Source: JAJFJD01 sp965228975 (GTDB lineage Bacteria; Pseudomonadota; Alphaproteobacteria; UBA8366). Taken from it: a stretch of DNA of 64,000 nt. The position numbers were made by a program, and so were the translations under genes. The notes beneath the pieces were generated by a model. That model ran no database searches. It worked only from the letters and a program-made list of their open reading frames with translations, and had not been told where the DNA came from. How positions within the stretch are numbered: the first letter of the stretch is position 1; every line of letters starts with the position of its first letter. Shown here piece by piece: positions 8,875 to 16,059 of the stretch. The stretch lies in contig OZ245851.1 in the NCBI GenBank assembly GCA_965228975.1, forward strand, positions 2,542,001 through 2,606,000, read 5' to 3'.

Positions 8875-9186
8875 ATGACCACCAAGATCAAGACCTTCGC
8901 CGCCGCCACCGTATTCGCCCTGATGGCTACCAGCACCGCATTCGCCGGTGACATCGAGATCGGCGGCAATGCCCTGAACGTCGGTGTCGTGACCGGCGCG
9001 GCCACGAACCAGGCCGGGTTTCTTGGCAAAGCCGACCAGGCGATCGGCGTCATCAGCGGCGACAGCGACGTCAAGGTGAACGGCAACCTCCTGAATGTCG
9101 GCGTGGTGACCGGCGCCGCGACCAACACGGCAAATTTCCTCGCCAAGGCGTGCCAGGAAGTCGGCTCGATCGGCAAGAAGTGCTAA
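8875..9186 (+). CDS. Small secreted Gly/Asn/Val-repeat protein, copy 2
   Basis: 103 residues, almost identical to the protein at 8310. It has a signal peptide, two ~38-residue repeats with GNALNVGVVTGAATN-type cores, and terminal KACQEVGSIGKKC. ATG 8875 follows AAGGAG at about 8 bp. It has its own predicted ECF promoter (8786-8811) and terminator. Keeping two nearly identical, separately promoted genes suggests that the product is needed in quantity, as for a structural subunit. No family name is offered. Confidence 0.75.
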   Translation: MTTKIKTFAAATVFALMATSTAFAGDIEIGGNALNVGVVTGAATNQAGFLGKADQAIGVISGDSDVKVNGNLLNVGVVTGAATNTANFLAKACQEVGSIGKKC

Positions 9187-9234
9187 CACCCTCAAACCTC
9201 GATCAACCGATCGAAACAAACCTTCGACACGAAA

Positions 9235-9271
9235 CGGACCCGGTCGCGAAAGCCCGGGTCCGATTTCTTTT
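9235..9271 (+). terminator. Rho-independent terminator of repeat-protein copy 2
   Basis: Identical hairpin CGGACCCG/CGGGTCCG with the tail ATTTCTTTT, part of the duplicated unit. Confidence 0.85.
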
Positions 9272-9351
9272 GGGCAGGGTCTCCCGGGCGCCCCATCGCA
9301 TCCAGATTCGTCCCATCCCGGAACCGCGGTGCGATTTTTTTTATTTGTTTT

Positions 9352-9377
9352 GACCCCTGACCGATCACCCAGACGTT
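9352..9377 (+). promoter_or_regulatory. Predicted ECF promoter, GACCCC-N16-CGTT (site 3)
   Basis: GACCCC at 9352-9357 and CGTT at 9374-9377, spacer 16, directly behind a T-rich tract (9335-9351). The first base differs from AACCCC. It lies 57 bp before the start of the third repeat protein. Confidence 0.6.
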
Positions 9378-9433
9378 CTTGAATATGAGACGCAAGTTCC
9401 CGCTTGCGTCAGCAAAGCAAAGGATTTGACCCA

Positions 9434-9853
9434 ATGATCAAAACACTCGGGATACTCACAGCGGGCGCGCTAGCCGTACTTGCATTCGGAAGCCCCGCAT
9501 ACGCCGGCAACGTCGAAGTTGGCGGCAACCTGGTCAACATTTCCGTTGTCGGAAAGGCGACGAACAAGGCTTCCGGGTTCGGCTCCAAGGCCACGCAATC
9601 GATCGGCACCGTCGGCGACAACGTGAAGGTCGGCGGATCGATCAAGAATGTCGTCGTGGTCGGCGAGACGGTGAACCTGGCCAAGGGCGTCGGCAGCAAA
9701 GCCAAAACCTACGTCGGCGCGCTTCGCAACATCAACACGCCAGGCAGCGTCAAACAGACCATCGTCGTCCGGAAGGTCGTCAACAAGGCTTCCGGTTTTC
9801 TTGGCCTCGGCGGCAATTCCTGCGTGTCCATCGGATACGGCAACAACTGCTAG
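9434..9853 (+). CDS. Small secreted Gly/Asn/Val-repeat protein, three-repeat form
   Basis: 139 residues; ATG 9434 with AAGGA about 10 bp upstream and a signal ending GSPAYA. The mature protein has three degenerate copies of the same repeat seen at 8310/8875: VEVGGNLVNISVVGKATNKA, then VKVGGSIKNVVVVGETVN, then GSVKQTIVVRKVVNKASGF. Its end, NSCVSIGYGNNC, again has a Cys pair with Cys as the last residue. It is clearly homologous in pattern but much diverged from the other two. Genes at 10002, 10351 and 11885 follow on the same strand without an obvious terminator and may be co-transcribed from site 3. Confidence 0.75.
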   Translation: MIKTLGILTAGALAVLAFGSPAYAGNVEVGGNLVNISVVGKATNKASGFGSKATQSIGTVGDNVKVGGSIKNVVVVGETVNLAKGVGSKAKTYVGALRNINTPGSVKQTIVVRKVVNKASGFLGLGGNSCVSIGYGNNC

Positions 9854-10001
9854 CCGACGCCACGGACATTGACGTCAAACGGACACAACACCGATGATAC
9901 GAAGACAGGATATTCGACCCTTAAGCACCGACAACCGGACATTGTCGAAGAACTGTCTTCATCGTCACTTCTGTCATCACAATGAAAGATCGGACAAGTC
10001 G

Positions 10002-10301
10002 ATGAAAAAACTAACAATTCTTACCGTTATTTCAGCGAGCCTGATGTTTGCCAATGCGGTTGGCGTATCGGCAGCGGAGTACAATCAACGCCCGCATTTG
10101 GATCCGGGCTCGCAGTCCAAGGTCAACGCGGTGATCGCCAGCGGCCGGGCGGACAAGACATCCAAGTTCGGGCGCAATAGCCGCATCACGAACAAGGGCT
10201 GCGGCAACTTGAACATCGGCGAAAACAACCTGTCGAAACGCCCAGCTCGCGAGATCATCATCGTCGCGCGGGATATTATCAACGTCGGCGGCAAGTGCTG
10301 A
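10002..10301 (+). CDS. Small secreted protein with terminal cysteine
   Basis: 99 residues from ATG 10002, which gives a clean signal peptide (MKKLTILTVISASLMFANAV, cleavage near SAA). The mature part contains GCGNLNIGENN and a hydrophobic strand EIIIVARDIINVGGKC that ends in a terminal Cys, like the repeat proteins just upstream. I recall similar short exported proteins with a CGNxNIG motif and a late hydrophobic strand beside CsgG-like genes in alphaproteobacteria, but cannot name a family. Its position directly before the CsgG-like lipoprotein (50 bp) suggests it is a secreted substrate or minor subunit of that apparatus. Confidence 0.65.
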   Translation: MKKLTILTVISASLMFANAVGVSAAEYNQRPHLDPGSQSKVNAVIASGRADKTSKFGRNSRITNKGCGNLNIGENNLSKRPAREIIIVARDIINVGGKC

Positions 10302-10350
10302 CCATCGTCTAAGATGGGGTCGCTTCCGGATCGTGCATAGGAGCAAGAAA

Positions 10351-11856
10351 ATGAATCATAAACGTCTCAAACAACTGACAGCGGCAGCTTCCGTTCTGCT
10401 TTGTTCCGCATGCGCAAGTTGGGAGCCAGAAACGGCTTATCGGACTGCCAAGCCCGCGACGGTACCCGTTCGGACGATCACCAGCTTTACACCGGCGCTG
10501 CAATGCATGGACCAAATGTTTCTGTCTTTCGGGCTCAGGAACATCGTCATCACCAGCGCCGGTATTCCCGACGCGACGAGCGAGGTCAAGGCGGGCACGA
10601 AGGACATGCTGATCTCTGCGATGTCACGCATGTCGGTCAAGAGCCGGGCATTCGCATTCGTCGACTTCGATCAAACGCAAACAGACGTCGCCCAGTTGCA
10701 GCGGCTGGCCGGAATCAGCAAGAAATTCGTCGCGCCCAGCTACTACATCCGAGGCGCCATCACGCAGCTCGATTCCGGCGTCATCGCCAACACCGTCGGC
10801 GGCGGCCTGTCGATCGCCGGTGCCGATCTTGGCGCGTCCAAGGATCTCGTCGTTTCGGTCGTCTCTGTGGATATGAACCTGGGATATCTCGCATCGCGCC
10901 AGATCATGCCCGGCATTTCGGCGAACAACTCAATTGCAGTCAGCCGCAAGGGCATCGGCGGCGATGTCGGCGCGACGATCGGCAAGGCCGGACTCTCTTT
11001 CAATCTCTCCATGAACAAGAGCGAGGGAATGCATTCCGCGGTCCGGTCCCTGATCGAACTCAGTGCGATCGAGATCGCCGGCAAGCTCACCAATGTCCCC
11101 TATTGGCGTTGCCTCGATATCGAACATACGAACCCTGAAATGCTGGCGGAAGCCAGGTCTTGGTTCGACGCGATGTCGGATGAAGAGCGCGTCGTGTTCA
11201 CACAACGGGCATTGGCCAGCAAAGGCTTTTATAACGGTCCGATTAACGGTGTTCACGACCGCTCAACAAAGGCCGCGACGGCCCGGTATCGCGCGGCAAA
11301 TGGACTGATCGCGAGCAGCCGAATCGATTTCCAGCTGTATCAGTCGCTGATCAACTCCGATCTTTCCCTTGGCCGGAAACCGGAGCCCGTGAAGCCGGTG
11401 GAAGCGAAGTATGCCGGGCCCACGCCCTTGGCGCTCGATCTCGTCACCCCGAAGGGCGCTACGCCCGTCTATAAGGTGCGGGAGCTGCTGCGAATGAACG
11501 TGACATCGACCCAGGACGCCTACGTCTATTGTTACTACCGGGACGACGGCGGCAACATCGCGCGGATTTTCCCGAACCGCTTTCAGCCGGATCCCTATTC
11601 GATCGCCGGGAAAAGCGTAGCGATCCCGTCCAAAAACTCGAAGTTCGACATCGTCTTCGAGAAACCGGGGGCGCGCGAAGAGGTGATGTGCCTGGCATCG
11701 GAGCGGGAAGTCGGTCTCGAGCTGCCCGCCAAACTGAAGAAGAAGGACCTGACTCCGCTCCCCGTCCGATCGTTCGACGATCTGATTAGGACTTTCCAGA
11801 AGGTCGATGCGAAAGGACTTGTTCAGGCCCGCCTGCCCATCCAGGTGGAAAAGTAA
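10351..11856 (+). CDS. CsgG-like lipoprotein with peptidoglycan-binding and DUF4384 domains
   Basis: 501 residues; ATG 10351 follows AGGAG at 7 bp. The lipobox-like LLCSAC puts Cys21 at the mature N-terminus. Residues about 40-260 have the CsgG/HfaB-like layout: KDMLISAMSRMS, then LQRLAGISKKF, then SYYIRGAITQLDSG, then a Gly-rich stretch GGGLSIAGADLG and an alternating strand region that would form the pore hairpins. Residues about 280-330 form a PG_binding_1-like domain (FYNGPINGVHDRSTKAATARYR). Residues about 370-470 match DUF4384 (VRELLRMNVTSTQDAYVYCY). CsgG forms the outer-membrane curli secretion channel. Fusion to wall-binding and DUF4384 domains suggests a secretion or anchoring device for the small proteins encoded next to it (inference). 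Confidence 0.7.
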   Translation: MNHKRLKQLTAAASVLLCSACASWEPETAYRTAKPATVPVRTITSFTPALQCMDQMFLSFGLRNIVITSAGIPDATSEVKAGTKDMLISAMSRMSVKSRAFAFVDFDQTQTDVAQLQRLAGISKKFVAPSYYIRGAITQLDSGVIANTVGGGLSIAGADLGASKDLVVSVVSVDMNLGYLASRQIMPGISANNSIAVSRKGIGGDVGATIGKAGLSFNLSMNKSEGMHSAVRSLIELSAIEIAGKLTNVPYWRCLDIEHTNPEMLAEARSWFDAMSDEERVVFTQRALASKGFYNGPINGVHDRSTKAATARYRAANGLIASSRIDFQLYQSLINSDLSLGRKPEPVKPVEAKYAGPTPLALDLVTPKGATPVYKVRELLRMNVTSTQDAYVYCYYRDDGGNIARIFPNRFQPDPYSIAGKSVAIPSKNSKFDIVFEKPGAREEVMCLASEREVGLELPAKLKKKDLTPLPVRSFDDLIRTFQKVDAKGLVQARLPIQVEK

Positions 11857-11884
11857 CGTAACCCTCTGTACCGGAGATACAACG

Positions 11885-12238
11885 ATGTTGAAATTCTCGA
11901 TCAAAGCCCTTGGATTGAGCGTTGTCGTTGCCATCGCCCTTGGCGTGACCGCCCCGAACGGCCACAGCGAAATAGCGATCGCGGACCTCAAGATCGGGGC
12001 GAAAGCCAAAACGTCCCGTACGGCCAAAGCGAAGGCCAATCCCGGGGCTTCGAACTGGGTCCAATGCTGGCAACATGGCGTCAAGATCATCGACGAAAAG
12101 GAAATCTTCGACATTCGTCTGCAGAAGCTCACCGCCGAGGATAATTTCGGGTTCCGGGGCCAGGACTCCAAGCGCGGCAACGTGTTCGTGGTCCCGCTGA
12201 ATGGAGATTCAACCTGCCTTATCAAGCCACTACGCTAA
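11885..12238 (+). CDS. Uncharacterised small secreted protein
   Basis: 117 residues; ATG 11885 with GGAG 8 bp upstream, 28 bp behind the CsgG-like gene, so probably co-transcribed. The signal peptide is MLKFSIKALGLSVVVAIALG, with cleavage near SEIA. The mature part is basic, with a KAKTSRTAKAKA stretch, then NWVQCWQHGVKIIDEKEIFD and a second Cys near the end (STCLIKPLR). Two Cys could form a disulfide. I do not recognise a family. A Lys-rich secreted companion of an outer-membrane channel might be an accessory or chaperone, but nothing in the sequence proves this. A GC hairpin (12254-12284) without a U run follows. Confidence 0.6.
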   Translation: MLKFSIKALGLSVVVAIALGVTAPNGHSEIAIADLKIGAKAKTSRTAKAKANPGASNWVQCWQHGVKIIDEKEIFDIRLQKLTAEDNFGFRGQDSKRGNVFVVPLNGDSTCLIKPLR

Positions 12239-12420
12239 GCAGGAATATTGGCGGTCGGTTCCGGCTATTCATGCCGGAGCCGACACCGGCGGCGCCGACA
12301 ACCGCTGACTTGTTGCCGGCCTTGTCCTGCGAGCAACGAGGGAAGACCAGGAATATCGCCGGACATCTCATCACCCACCCTCATTCGTAACATTTGAGCG
12401 TCATTTTTTTCCGCCCCGCT

Positions 12421-12446
12421 AACCCCCTCTCCGCACTCCCCACGTT
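12421..12446 (+). promoter_or_regulatory. Predicted ECF promoter, AACCCC-N16-CGTT (site 4)
   Basis: AACCCC at 12421-12426, CGTT at 12443-12446, spacer 16, with a T tract at 12403-12409. It lies 57 bp before the OmpA-family start. Confidence 0.7.
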
Positions 12447-12503
12447 TAAAGGTATGTGAGGTTTTGCTCACAAACACGAACTTGTCGGAGAGGGAGAAAT
12501 TCG

Positions 12504-13214
12504 ATGGAAAAGAAACACCTTAAGGCTCTGAAACTGACGACCGCTTGCCTTACGATCACTTTGGGCCTGATCTCGGCCGCGCAGGCGAACGAAACCACCA
12601 TCTACTCCTACTATGGGAAGAACGTCACGGCGCACGACATCATCAGCCACTTTGTCGGCGACTGCGCCACGAGCGAGGATCCGGTGGAGTGCCGGAAAGC
12701 GGAACGCGAACCGCGCACCCGGGGCATTCGCATTCATAGCGAGCAGCGGAAGACCTTTGAAGCCACGAAGCGCATCGCCAAGCGCGTAACGCCGACACCG
12801 AAAAAGATCGCGAAAGCGGCCCCGAAAAGCGCGCCGGCGCACAAGGGTCGGACGTCCAGCTGCCCGAAGAGCGGCACGCAGGTCGCACTCCCGATCACCT
12901 TCGCCTTGAACTCGGCAATTCTGGAAGCCGTCGCCTACACGAAGCTCCGTCAGATGGCGGATGCGATGAATAGCGCCGCGCTCGGCTCCTGCAAATTCGC
13001 GGTGGAAGGCCATACCGACGCGTCGGGCGGCGACGCGCTGAATTTGGCGCTGTCGAAGAAGCGCGCCTATGCGGTTCGTGAGTTCCTGGTTTCGATGCAG
13101 ATCGACGCGGCGCGCCTGAAGCCGATCGGAAAAGGCGAGACGGAGCCGCTGCCCAAGAAGGATCCGCACGCTGCGGAGAACCGCCGCGTCCAATTCCGGA
13201 TCGTCCAAAACTAA
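12504..13214 (+). CDS. OmpA-family peptidoglycan-associated protein
   Basis: 236 residues; ATG 12504 after AGGGAG at 7 bp, with a signal peptide ending ISAAQA. The middle (60-125) is basic and Ala/Pro-rich. Residues about 130-236 form an OmpA C-terminal domain: FALNSAILEAVAYTKLRQMA, then FAVEGHTDASGG, then LSKKRAYAVREFLV, IGKGETEPLP and AENRRVQFRIV, the usual peptidoglycan-binding fold (diaminopimelate contacts in the TDxxG and NRRV segments). There is no beta-barrel, so it is a periplasmic or surface-tethered wall binder. Its predicted ECF promoter places it in the same regulon as the repeat proteins. A strong 12-bp hairpin follows the gene. Confidence 0.85.
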   Translation: MEKKHLKALKLTTACLTITLGLISAAQANETTIYSYYGKNVTAHDIISHFVGDCATSEDPVECRKAEREPRTRGIRIHSEQRKTFEATKRIAKRVTPTPKKIAKAAPKSAPAHKGRTSSCPKSGTQVALPITFALNSAILEAVAYTKLRQMADAMNSAALGSCKFAVEGHTDASGGDALNLALSKKRAYAVREFLVSMQIDAARLKPIGKGETEPLPKKDPHAAENRRVQFRIVQN

Positions 13215-13248
13215 GGATTAGCAGAGGTCTGAGTTCCCTCTCCGCCAA

Positions 13249-13290
13249 GGCGCCGCCTGGATCCGGTCTCGATCGGAACCAGGCGGCGCC
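13249..13290 (+). terminator. Strong hairpin after the OmpA-family gene
   Basis: The perfect 12-bp stem GGCGCCGCCTGG/CCAGGCGGCGCC lies 35 bp after the stop codon. No U run follows, so termination or mRNA 3'-end protection are both possible. Confidence 0.4.
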
Positions 13291-13395
13291 AGGTCGTTCG
13301 GCAACCTCTTCGGTCCCGCCGAAAACCATTCAAGAATTGAAGATATTTTCCTGAATTCCATTGATCGATGGTTTCCGCCTTGCCATCCTCCATCA

Positions 13396-14475
13396 ATGAA
13401 CCGCCTCCACCAATTGGCCTTCTGGATTTTCGCGGCGACGGTGCCGGCATCCGGTGTATGCGCAGAGCCGATCGCGAACCCGGACAGCCGCCTTGGGAAG
13501 CGCGACCTCGCCGGTTCGCGGGCACCGGCAACGCTGGCACAAGCGGACCTGCCGAAGGCCAGCCGGGGAATCGTCCCCGGTATCCGGAAAAGCGCGAAAG
13601 ATCCTGCGCCGAATTCCCTCTCCGGCGCCCATGCGGATCGACGGGTTTGGCACCATACCGAACAGTTTGAGATCGAGCTCTGGAAGCTCGTCCGGCAAAA
13701 GGGCAACGCCGAGGACTACAGCGCCTACCTTGAAATGTATCCGTCAGGTCGCTTTGCGGCCGAGGCCAAGCGCCGTCTCGCCGCGCTTGAGGGCAATTTT
13801 ACCCGAAGCTCATTACCACGCGGACCGCGCGACGCGGAACGGCTGCTCGACCTATCTCGGTCGGACCGGGAACATATTCAGGCAGGCTTGAAGGCTCTCG
13901 GGCACGACCTGGGAAGCATCGACGGCGTGTTCGGTCCGAGAACCCGATCCGCCATTCGGCGGTTCCAGACGCAGACGAACTTCAAGAGCAGCGGATACCT
14001 CACCCTCGACCTTGCGGTGGCCTTGATCGGCATCGGCAAGCGCGCGTTGCGAGACAGGAACCCCCGCCCAAAGGCGGCCGCAACCAGCGGGGCGAGGACA
14101 TCGAACGTGGATTCGGCTCTTTCGGCCAAAACCGCGACCAAGCGGCCGATCGACCGATCGAAAATCGAGGCCGCGATCATAGATTTCATGATCGACGTTG
14201 GGAGCGGCAACTGCTGGGGCAATCGCTACTTCTGCTATGTCGACGGCCTGGAGATCATCGGGATTACCGAATTGAACGAGATGCACCTCCGGGTGACGAG
14301 CCGGTACGACCTGTTGTCGAGCACCACCCTGCAAGCAACTTCCGAAAAGAAGCGCTTCGAAAGCGATTTCATGCTGCTCAGAGAGTCGGAATCGTTTCGG
14401 GTTACGAGAATTTTCACCGATCCGAAATTCTTGCCTGCGGCGCGCCCGGAGGAGCCGGACACGGCGAGCGAGTGA
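13396..14475 (+). CDS. Secreted peptidoglycan-binding-type protein with FEAYL-like module (third paralogue)
   Basis: 359 residues with signal MNRLHQLAFWIFAATVPASG and cleavage near VCA. Residues about 92-132 carry the shared module in diverged form (FEIELWKLVRQKGNAEDYSA, YLEMYPSGRF) and about 150-215 a PG_binding_1-like domain (IDGVFGPRTRSAIRRFQ). The C-terminal part (about 250-345), with NCWGNRYFCYVDG, is beta-rich and unique. No clear Shine-Dalgarno precedes the ATG, so the start is less certain than the frame. It is a paralogue of 5434-6822 and 6984-8048. The convergent sRNA candidate ends about 95 bp past its stop. Confidence 0.65.
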   Translation: MNRLHQLAFWIFAATVPASGVCAEPIANPDSRLGKRDLAGSRAPATLAQADLPKASRGIVPGIRKSAKDPAPNSLSGAHADRRVWHHTEQFEIELWKLVRQKGNAEDYSAYLEMYPSGRFAAEAKRRLAALEGNFTRSSLPRGPRDAERLLDLSRSDREHIQAGLKALGHDLGSIDGVFGPRTRSAIRRFQTQTNFKSSGYLTLDLAVALIGIGKRALRDRNPRPKAAATSGARTSNVDSALSAKTATKRPIDRSKIEAAIIDFMIDVGSGNCWGNRYFCYVDGLEIIGITELNEMHLRVTSRYDLLSSTTLQATSEKKRFESDFMLLRESESFRVTRIFTDPKFLPAARPEEPDTASE

Positions 14476-14570
14476 CCCCGATGGCCGTGCCCGTTGTGGG
14501 CCGTCTGGGGGCTTCTGAAGCCGCGGACGCCCCTTACCAGGCCGGCGAGCTCGTCCATCGTAGCCCGCCC

Positions 14571-14597
14571 AAAAAAAGAGCCCCCGGCGAAGGGGGC
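14571..14597 (-). terminator. Intrinsic terminator of the sRNA candidate
   Basis: Read on the minus strand: GCCCCC, loop TTCGCC, GGGGGC, then TCTTTTTTT. Confidence 0.75.
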
Positions 14598-14709
14598 GGT
14601 GGGGGAGTTTGGGACATTTGGGAGGAGCGTGTAAGCGGTTGGTAAATCTGAGATCCATCTATCCAGTGTGTGTCAGTTGATGCTTGATCTGATTTTTCCG
14701 TGCGCTTGT
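14571..14709 (-). ncRNA. Predicted ECF-dependent small RNA (~140 nt) with C-rich anti-Shine-Dalgarno-like stretches
   Basis: A perfect AACCCC-N16-CGTT promoter at 14742-14717 points leftward and no ORF with a ribosome site follows. Transcription would start near 14709 and stop at the intrinsic terminator 14597-14571 (GCCCCC/GGGGGC stem, run of seven U). The RNA would contain CGCUCCUCCCAAA and ACUCCCCCACC, single-stranded C-rich stretches able to pair with Shine-Dalgarno sequences, as in several alphaproteobacterial stress sRNAs. Boundaries are inferred from promoter and terminator positions only. Confidence 0.5.
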
Positions 14710-14716
14710 ATATAAA

Positions 14717-14742
14717 AACGGAGTAGATGCCCTTTAGGGGTT
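14717..14742 (-). promoter_or_regulatory. Predicted ECF promoter, AACCCC-N16-CGTT (site 5)
   Basis: AACCCC at 14742-14737, CGTT at 14720-14717, spacer 16. Its upstream A tract and ATGTC context closely match those of the sigma gene's own site 6. Confidence 0.7.
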
Positions 14743-14836
14743 AGGAGTCGGACATTTTTTTGATTTTATTTTTGGGGCTTCCGGCTCTCGTCGTGGCCGC
14801 CTCGCATCGAGCCCGCCGACGGGGCCTAAGGATGCC

Positions 14837-14866
14837 AAAAAGAAACGCTCCCCGTCCGGGGAGCGT
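14837..14866 (-). terminator. Intrinsic terminator of the sigma/anti-sigma operon
   Basis: Minus strand: ACGCTCCCC/GGGGAGCGT stem with loop GGAC, followed by TTCTTTTT, 29 bp after the anti-sigma stop codon. Confidence 0.85.
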
Positions 14867-14895
14867 CGCACCACGCAAGCAGGTCGAATGTTCGC

Positions 14896-16026
14896 CTACG
14901 GCCCCGTCTTGATGAAGATATAGTTGCTCACGATCTTCGCGCCACCCGCCTCGCCGTCCGTGGCCGCTAATGCTCGCCGTAGCGCCTTCAAATAGGCTTC
15001 CGCCTTTTCGATCTGCGGCCGCGGCTTGTCGAACAACGGCTTCGGTGATGACGTAACCACCAGCATCTCTTCGCCGAAAGGCGGCGCGATCGTGAATTCC
15101 TGGCGGCCGTTGCCGAGCAAGACCCGTTCGCCCGCTGCAACGGCATTATCCTTGCGGTCCGGTCCAGGAAGCATATGCACGACCGTACCGTCCTGCTGGA
15201 TGAAATCCACATATAGATAACCCGCATACCGGGTTGTCGCCGTCGCTTCGACGACCAGCTTCTCCGACGCCGAGTACGACAATCCGTGCCGGTAGGGGCG
15301 TACGAACGGTAAAGACGACCGGTCGGTCGTCGCGCTTGCCTTGCGGTGCAGGATGGACAAAGCCTCGCAGGCCGGCCAGCCGGTCACTCTCGCGTCGTTT
15401 ACAATGGCGGACTGACTGTCGAGTTGCGACAAACGATCGCTAAGCTGGCGGAGATCTGCAGCGCTAGACACATGTCCCGTAACGACAACCTTCAAATCGT
15501 CTGTCATCGAGGCGGTCAACGACGCGCAATCATACCCGCCCAGCGCCTGAGAGATCTGCAGCATCGAAGAGGACGCCAATGCCGGTGTGCCACCGGCGGG
15601 ATTCAACGAGCGCGTCAGCTGCGTCTGCGTTTGGTTCAGTTCTTTCTGTAGTCGCTTATTGTCCTCGACCACATCCTGATATCCGGGCGAAACGCCGAGA
15701 TCCAAATACGGGTTCAAACCCTGGCCGGCAAAAACACCGATCATAAGGCACGCCGCCAGCGAAAAACCCATTGCCGGCGAATGGATGATTTGGTTGAAGG
15801 TGGTCCGGGCGCGCGGCTTGAACGCGACGACGGTAGAGTCCTCCGATGGCTTCTCGGCCGCATCATCACCTGCGCCAGGCCCAGACTCCCTGCCTTCGTG
15901 AATTTCACGCGCAAACGCCATAATGGCGTCGTCCGAATCATCCCAGTCGATCTGCGACGTCTCCTCTTCGTAGAGCCGCATGATCTGCCGGTCGTCTTCG
16001 GTCAAGTCGTCTGTTTCGCGTGCCAT
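14896..16026 (-). CDS. Transmembrane anti-sigma factor with periplasmic DUF4384 domain
   Basis: 376 residues, 33 bp downstream of the ECF sigma gene and co-transcribed. Layout: acidic cytoplasmic part (1-82, with EEETSQIDWDDSDDAIMAFA), one transmembrane helix (about 86-103, MGFSLAACLMIGVFAGQGL), a short coiled coil, a BON-like segment (about 165-225, with DLKVVVTGHVSSAADLRQL between two Cys) and a C-terminal DUF4384 domain (about 250-350, SEKLVVEATATTRYAGYLYV). This is the usual plan of a membrane anti-sigma factor: the inside binds sigma and the outside senses. DUF4384 also occurs in the CsgG-like lipoprotein at 10351. The anti-sigma function is inferred from position and topology. Confidence 0.7.
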   Translation of the reverse strand: MARETDDLTEDDRQIMRLYEEETSQIDWDDSDDAIMAFAREIHEGRESGPGAGDDAAEKPSEDSTVVAFKPRARTTFNQIIHSPAMGFSLAACLMIGVFAGQGLNPYLDLGVSPGYQDVVEDNKRLQKELNQTQTQLTRSLNPAGGTPALASSSMLQISQALGGYDCASLTASMTDDLKVVVTGHVSSAADLRQLSDRLSQLDSQSAIVNDARVTGWPACEALSILHRKASATTDRSSLPFVRPYRHGLSYSASEKLVVEATATTRYAGYLYVDFIQQDGTVVHMLPGPDRKDNAVAAGERVLLGNGRQEFTIAPPFGEEMLVVTSSPKPLFDKPRPQIEKAEAYLKALRRALAATDGEAGGAKIVSNYIFIKTGP

Positions 16027-16059
16027 CTCTTAATCCACTGTTCTAAAGTGCTAAAATCG

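Larger units (their letters stand above)
8310..9271 (+). repeat. Direct duplication of gene plus terminator (8310-8706 and 8875-9271)
   Basis: The two units have a period of 565 bp. The few differences seen all fall in the first ~100 bp of the coding sequence (K-S-L versus K-T-F in the signal; EIEV versus DIEI at the mature start). The following ~300 bp through the terminator are identical. The pattern fits recent duplication or gene conversion. Confidence 0.85.
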
